A stretch of DNA of 9,076 bases from Promicromonosporaceae bacterium (GTDB lineage Bacteria; Actinomycetota; Actinomycetes; Actinomycetales; Cellulomonadaceae): positions 1 through 9,076 of the forward strand of contig WRIF01000043.1 in assembly GCA_009782865.1 (NCBI GenBank), in the 5' to 3' direction. Under the pieces are notes generated by a model that did not search any database, had not been told where the DNA came from, and saw nothing but the letters and a program-made list of their open reading frames with translations. Positions 6,822-9,076 of this stretch are shown here, piece after piece. A program made the position numbers and the translations under genes. The stretch's first letter is position 1. The number at the start of each line of letters is the position of its first letter.

Positions 6822-6856
6822 CGCGCGAGCGCGATGCACTAGGCTCGTCTGCAGGC
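6822..6856 (+). repeat. Downstream copy of the promoter repeat, feeding the tRNA gene
   Basis: 35-bp element ending on the first two bases of tRNA-Arg. It contains the palindrome TCGCGC-GA-GCGCGA (6821-6834), TAGGCT at 6840-6845 and CGTCTGCAG leading into the tRNA. The upstream copy keeps the inner five bases of each palindrome arm although the centre differs. Confidence 0.75.
6840..6845 (+). promoter_or_regulatory. -10 box (TAGGCT) of tRNA-Arg
   Basis: TAGGCT lies 9 nt before the mature 5' end, a usual distance for actinobacterial tRNA promoters, with a short leader to be cut by RNase P. No clear -35 is seen at 17 bp (the bases there read GCCTTC). Confidence 0.55.
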
Positions 6857-6927
6857 GCTTGTAGCTCAGTGGATAGAGCACCGCTCTCCTAAAGCGGGTG
6901 TCGAAGGTTCGAATCCTTTCAAGCGCA
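6855..6927 (+). tRNA. tRNA-Arg (anticodon CCT)
   Basis: 73-nt cloverleaf. The acceptor GCGCTTG (6855-6861) pairs with CAAGCGC (6920-6926), with discriminator A 6927. D-stem: GCTC/GAGC. Anticodon stem: CCGCT/AGCGG around the loop CTCCTAA (6886-6892), with anticodon CCT at 6888-6890. Variable loop: GTGTC. T-stem: GAAGG/CCTTT (one G-U) around TTCGAAT. The 3' CCA is not encoded. It reads AGG, a rare codon in high-GC genomes. I see no integrase or repeated 3' end, so there is no sign that it is occupied as an attachment site here. Confidence 0.96.
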
Positions 6928-7093
6928 CTCCTGGCCGCTCAGCCAGCCGCCCCCTCCCGCCTCTCCAGTCACGCCCGGTCATCCAGCCACTCTGGTCGCC
7001 CCAGCCGCCCTGGTCACCCCGACCGCGAAGGCCCCTCCGTCCGCCCGCAACCGATCGCCGCCAGCGGCCACCCACCCCGGACAAACATGGCCC
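6928..7093. other. C-rich intergenic stretch with a degenerate 18-bp tandem repeat
   Basis: No credible gene. A weak hairpin (CTGGC, 6 nt, GCCAG at 6931-6946) follows the tRNA and may help end or trim its transcript. The plus strand is strikingly rich in C and poor in A. Adjacent 18-bp units at 6992-7009 and 7010-7027 share 14 of 18 bases (CTGGTCRCCCC start), with a poorer copy at about 6975-6991. Confidence 0.5.
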
Positions 7094-7122
7094 TTCCTGG
7101 GCGTCGTCGCCTGCGATAGGCT
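7094..7122 (+). promoter_or_regulatory. Putative promoter of the amine dehydrogenase-like gene
   Basis: TAGGCT at 7117-7122 fits the -10 pattern, and TTCCTG at 7094-7099 lies 17 bp upstream as a weak -35. Transcription would start near 7129, giving a leader of about 30 nt before ATG 7161. Confidence 0.4.
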
Positions 7123-7148
7123 GCCAGCGTCCACCTTCGACGGAGAAT

Positions 7149-7153
7149 AGGAG
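7149..7153 (+). promoter_or_regulatory. Ribosome binding site of the amine dehydrogenase-like gene
   Basis: AGGAG sits 7 nt before ATG 7161, a near-ideal Shine-Dalgarno that fixes the start. The protein then enters the first Rossmann strand within six residues, so no earlier start is needed. Confidence 0.75.
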
Positions 7154-7160
7154 ACCTCTG

Positions 7161-8252
7161 ATGGACCGCAAGCTACGGGTTGTGCAGTACGGGACCGGCA
7201 AGATGAGCGTTTACTTCATGCGCTACATCATCGAAAAGGGCGGTGAGGTGGTCGGGGCGCTCGACGCCAACCCGGCCACCATCGGCAAAGACATCGGGGA
7301 GATCATCGGCGCCGCCCCGCTCGGGGTCACCGTCACCGATGCCGCCAAGGCCGATGCCTTGTTGACCGAGCTCAAGCCGGACGTGGCCATCGTCGCCACC
7401 CTCTCGACCATCGCCGACATCGAGGAGATGTTCGCCACCTGTGCCCGCAACGGCGTCTCGGCCATCTCGATTGCCGAGGAGGCCGTCTACCCCTGGAACT
7501 CCTCGCCGGTGCAGACCGAACGCCTGGATGCCCTCGCCAAGCAGCACGGCGTCACCCTTTCCGGCTCCGGCTACCCCGACATGTACTGGGGCGTGCTCAT
7601 CGACACCCTCGCCGGTTCGATGCACCACATCACCAAGATCAAGGGCTCCTCGTCATACAACGTCGAGGACTACGGCCTCGCCCTGGCCGAGGGCCACGGG
7701 GCCGGCCTCAGCGCCGAGGAGTTTGACAAGGAGATCGGCAAGTACAACGGCCTGTCCTCCGACGAGCAGAAGGCCCTCGTCGAGTCCGGCGAGATTGTGC
7801 CGAGCTACATGTGGAACCAGAACGGCTGGCTCTGCTCGAAGCTGGGCCTGACCCCCATCTCGCAGCACCAGGTCTGCATTCCGACCACCGCCGACGAGGA
7901 TCTGACATCGTCGACGCTCGGCATGACCGTTCCCGCCGGGCAGCCGACCGGCATGCGCGCGATCGTGACCACCGAGACGAAGGAGGGCATCACCCTGGAG
8001 ACCGAGTGCGTCGGAATGGTCTACGGCCCGGAGGACTTCGACCGCAACGACTGGACCTTCTACGGCGAGCCCGAGACCACCATCAACGTCAACCGTCCGG
8101 CCACCGTGGAGTTGACCTGCGCCAACGCCATTAACCGCATTCCCGCGGTGCTCAACGCCGCCCCGGGCTACGTTTCTTCGGACAAGCTGCCGAACAACGT
8201 CTACCTGGTCAAGCCGATTGGCGACTATGTGACCTTCGCGGGCAAGCGATAG
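7161..8252 (+). CDS. NAD(P)-dependent amine / 2,4-diaminopentanoate dehydrogenase family protein
   Basis: 363 aa, the usual size for the family, which reversibly deaminates amines or 2,4-diaminopentanoate with NAD(P). It is often annotated dihydrodipicolinate reductase-like because of its N-terminus. Seen: Rossmann fold with YGTGKM (residues 10-15); acidic D35 after the second strand (LDANP), which would favour NAD over NADP (inference); VAIVAT (75-80); and SIAEEAVYPW (103-112), whose E106/E107 falls where native amine dehydrogenases are reported to place a catalytic Glu. Further family-like blocks are GSGYPDMYWG (135-144), KGSSSYNVEDYG (161-172), PSYMWNQNGWL (214-224), DWTFYGEPET (297-306) and RPATVELTCANAINRIP (312-328). 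The gene stands alone with its own promoter, Shine-Dalgarno and terminator, so no pathway partner (such as ornithine-degradation genes) is visible. It is not a true DapB, which is near 250-270 aa with a different C-terminus. The physiological substrate is unknown. Confidence 0.85.
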   Translation: MDRKLRVVQYGTGKMSVYFMRYIIEKGGEVVGALDANPATIGKDIGEIIGAAPLGVTVTDAAKADALLTELKPDVAIVATLSTIADIEEMFATCARNGVSAISIAEEAVYPWNSSPVQTERLDALAKQHGVTLSGSGYPDMYWGVLIDTLAGSMHHITKIKGSSSYNVEDYGLALAEGHGAGLSAEEFDKEIGKYNGLSSDEQKALVESGEIVPSYMWNQNGWLCSKLGLTPISQHQVCIPTTADEDLTSSTLGMTVPAGQPTGMRAIVTTETKEGITLETECVGMVYGPEDFDRNDWTFYGEPETTINVNRPATVELTCANAINRIPAVLNAAPGYVSSDKLPNNVYLVKPIGDYVTFAGKR

Positions 8253-8268
8253 TCACTAGGAATTGACG

Positions 8269-8313
8269 ACGGGCCGTCGCCTGCTCCGGCAGGGGGCGGC
8301 CCGTTCGCGTTTC
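8269..8313. terminator. Strong hairpin terminator between convergent genes
   Basis: CGGGCCGTCGCCTGC (8270-8284), loop TCCG, then GCAGGGGGCGGCCCG (8289-8303): 15-bp arms with one G-U and one G-G mismatch, extended by A8269-T8304. The T-tract is short and broken (TTCGCGTTT). It lies 17 nt after the dehydrogenase stop, and the near-symmetric stem may also stop the phosphoesterase transcript coming the other way. Confidence 0.8.
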
Positions 8314-8387
8314 CACCGGGCGCCGATCCCTCCCCGAAACCAGGCAGCCCCAGGATCAAGGGAACTCGGAATCAGGCGAACTAATCC

Positions 8388-9076
8388 CTACCGGCGCAGC
8401 ACCCCGAGCAGGTAGGCCTGGTTGGGGCCGCCCATCGCCCGCACCTCGGTCTCGACCGCGGATACGTCGTAGGGCGTGTGCACCTGGAGGTACTCGCCGG
8501 TGGCGGTGTCCAGCAGGCCCCAGGCCGCATGGCCACCCCGGTTGCGCGGCTGACCGACCGAGCCGACATTGATCACCGTGACATCCTCGCTGTCATGGCG
8601 CAGTTCGTAGTGGGTGTGTCCACCGAAGACCCAGCCGCGTGGCGGCGGGGAGTCCTCCCGGTCGGCCCAGGCGGTGCGGTGACCCGCCACGATCTCCGCG
8701 AACTCTGCCAAGGATGCATCCGGGTAGACCCGGCGATCCGGGTGACCGGGGGTGCCATGCACCAGGGTGACGGCCAGTCCGTCTACCACCAGCTGCGCCT
8801 CAACGGGCAGGTCGAGAAGCCAACGAAGATCGGCGGCGGGCAGGTCCGCGAGCGCCCTGCGGTGACCCAGGCCGTACTTGGCATCGAGTTCTGCCAGCGG
8901 CCTGGTTCCGGCGGCGACGTCGCGCAAGAGCCGCTCGTGATTGCCCTGAATCACCTGGCCGGGCAGCTCCCGGCAGCGGGCCACCACCTCGGCCGCCCGC
9001 GGGTAGTACCCCACCATGTCGCCAAGGTTCCAGTACTGCTCGACGCCCAGGTTGGCCGCGCCGGCCAGCGCCGCCC
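8388..9076 (-). CDS. Metallophosphoesterase family protein (5' end beyond window)
   Basis: Calcineurin-like phosphoesterase (Metallophos_2 type); such proteins use two metal ions to cleave phosphoesters. 228 full codons plus the stop (TAG 8390-8388) are visible, and the frame is open through base 9076. Upstream of the ATG at 9017 the same frame reads ANLGVEQYWNLGD, so that ATG is internal: it follows the GD of motif NLGDMVGYYP. Other motifs are GNHE (8934-8945), VHGTP (8748-8762) and GGHTH (8610-8624), followed by VINVGSVGQPR, a usual late block of this subfamily. The first motif (DxHxN) must lie right of the window. The metal ligands in view are intact, so it is probably active. The substrate is not predictable. 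It is convergent with the amine dehydrogenase-like gene. Confidence 0.9.
   Translation of the reverse strand, partial: AALAGAANLGVEQYWNLGDMVGYYPRAAEVVARCRELPGQVIQGNHERLLRDVAAGTRPLAELDAKYGLGHRRALADLPAADLRWLLDLPVEAQLVVDGLAVTLVHGTPGHPDRRVYPDASLAEFAEIVAGHRTAWADREDSPPPRGWVFGGHTHYELRHDSEDVTVINVGSVGQPRNRGGHAAWGLLDTATGEYLQVHTPYDVSAVETEVRAMGGPNQAYLLGVLRR

Noticed and set aside
6733..6927. Attachment-site pair of an integrated element at the tRNA
   Set aside because: The repeat covers the promoter and only the first two tRNA bases, not the tRNA 3' end. It spans just 89 bp, and no integrase is present.
6898..7119. 73-codon plus-strand open frame
   Set aside because: It begins inside the tRNA and runs through C-rich repeats, with no ribosome binding site or recognisable protein features.
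9015..9017. ATG 9017 as the start of the phosphoesterase
   Set aside because: The same frame continues upstream with WNLGD, completing a metal-binding motif, so the ATG is internal and the gene is cut by the window edge.
1..9076. CRISPR arrays, insertion sequences, toxin-antitoxin pairs
   Set aside because: No regularly spaced repeats, transposase or integrase motifs, or small paired genes were found on either strand.

Overview
The window is high-GC DNA from a chromosome that reads as actinobacterial. G/C dominates third codon positions, the promoter-like hexamers are TANNNT type (TAGGCT, TATAGT, TAGCGT), and the protein families are ones typical of Actinobacteria. I cannot resolve the genus. 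There is no CRISPR array, insertion sequence, integrase or phage gene.

Layout, left to right. Positions 1-6006 hold two minus-strand genes that read leftward as one unit. A very large gene (GTG at 6006, stop at 1486, 1506 aa) encodes a DUF4011-type superfamily 1 helicase-like protein with a C-terminal restriction-endonuclease-like fold. Three bases after its stop begins an FAD-linked 2-hydroxyacid dehydrogenase of the YdiJ type, which runs off the left edge. Positions 6007-6239 are a divergent promoter region. It has a possible leaderless promoter for the leftward unit and, facing right, an extended -10 overlapped by a perfect 8+8 bp inverted repeat. The rightward gene at 6240-6668 encodes an unrecognised small membrane protein of 142 aa. 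A tRNA-Arg(CCT) follows at 6855-6927. The 35 bp that form its promoter also occur 89 bp upstream, with a spoiled -10 in the upstream copy. After a C-rich gap comes a well-preserved NAD(P)-dependent enzyme of the amine / 2,4-diaminopentanoate dehydrogenase family (7161-8252) and a strong hairpin terminator. A convergent metallophosphoesterase gene then runs off the right edge.

How the genes fit together. Only the leftward pair shows clear coupling; the other genes look like independent units. The most unusual content is the 1506-aa protein. Its overall order (DUF4011-like N-terminus, helicase motifs, REase-like C-terminus) is recognisable, but the residues that normally bind and hydrolyse ATP, and the residues that would form the nuclease site, are substituted. 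It may therefore be a catalytically dead, repurposed helicase-nuclease scaffold, yet the reading frame is intact over 4.5 kb. All family assignments are from memory and motif reading; no database search was possible.
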